Of a stretch of 16,365 nucleotides of DNA, positions 16,266 through 16,365 are shown piece after piece. This DNA is from Trichomonas tenax (taxonomy: Eukaryota; Parabasalia; Trichomonadida; Trichomonadidae), in contig JALKBU010001126.1 in assembly GCA_023091735.1 (NCBI GenBank), positions 1 to 16,365 of the forward strand, in the 5' to 3' direction. The position numbers and the translations under genes are program-made. The notes beneath the pieces were generated by a model. It was not told the origin of the DNA, did no database searches, and was given only the letters and a program-made list of their open reading frames with translations. Every line of letters starts with the position of its first letter. The first letter of the stretch is position 1.

Positions 16266-16365
16266 AAAAAGTGACAGGGGAACCTTAAAGTCACTTTTCA
16301 TGAATAAACTGTCACTTTTTGCGCGGGCAAATTGTCACCTTTATAAAAAGTGTCATAAATATCTT
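16266..16365. repeat. Cluster of AAAGTGACA/TGTCACTTT words in both orientations
   Basis: CAAAAAGTGACAG (16265-16277) and CTGTCACTTTTTG (16309-16321) are a perfect 13-bp inverted repeat with a 31-nt loop. Between and after them lie AAAGTCACTTTT, TTGTCACCTTT and AAAAAGTGTCA, variants of the same word. A GC-rich GCGCGGGC sits between them at about 16321-16328. This looks like the subterminal region of a mobile element or a protein-binding array; the window ends inside it. Confidence 0.6.

Noticed and set aside
1..16365. tRNA, rRNA or CRISPR features
   Set aside because: No cloverleaf with a proper T-loop, no rRNA-like conserved words and no regularly spaced repeats were found by reading both strands.

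Overview
The window looks like nuclear DNA of an anaerobic parabasalid protist, most likely a trichomonad (Trichomonas or Tritrichomonas type). The reasons are: compact, mostly intronless eukaryotic genes (Rab GTPase, U1A/U2B''-type RRM protein, CK2 beta, LRR and ankyrin proteins) in very AT-rich spacers; a hybrid cluster protein (HCP) with a short N-terminal leader like a hydrogenosomal presequence; start codons preceded at 10-30 nt by TCA-type initiator (Inr) motifs; stop codons often embedded in TAAA, the trichomonad poly(A) signal; and a CTAACAAACAG 3' splice site of the trichomonad type. The species cannot be fixed from the window alone.

Layout from left to right. 1-564: AT-rich DNA with a 79-bp repeat in two copies, then a small gene of unknown function (565-1092, +). 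1764-2390 (+): a CK2 regulatory subunit (beta) reading frame that keeps its Zn cysteines but carries three in-frame nonsense codons and no indel. 3380-3976 (+): intact Rab-family GTPase with a CC prenylation end. 4917-5648 (+): intact two-RRM protein of the U1A/U2B''/SNF family. 6385-8013 (-): hybrid cluster protein, much richer in G+C than its surroundings. 8029-10187: about 2.1 kb without a recognisable gene. 10188-11046 (+): ankyrin-repeat gene with a probable 25-nt intron and one in-frame TAA. 11369-13534 (-): long leucine-rich-repeat plus coiled-coil protein with a Lys/Ser/Glu-rich tail.

From about 14.3 kb onward the character changes. Hairpins and short repeats are followed by a divergent set of small genes: 14886-15140 (-), a basic protein with a tryptophan- and glycine-rich pattern; 15225-15721 (+), a frame-broken possible structural protein; and 15743-16090 (+), a small protein. 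They resemble accessory or virion genes of Maverick/Polinton elements, which are abundant in trichomonads. No hallmark gene (polymerase B, integrase, ATPase, protease) lies inside the window, so the assignment is tentative. The last 100 bases carry several AAAGTGACA/TGTCACTTT repeats in both orientations.

The chromosomal genes form no operon and do not share one pathway. Each has its own short promoter. The most unusual points are the ultra-short intron, the substitution-only decay of CK2 beta and the ankyrin gene, and the mirror-image Inr promoter between the two divergent Maverick-like genes.
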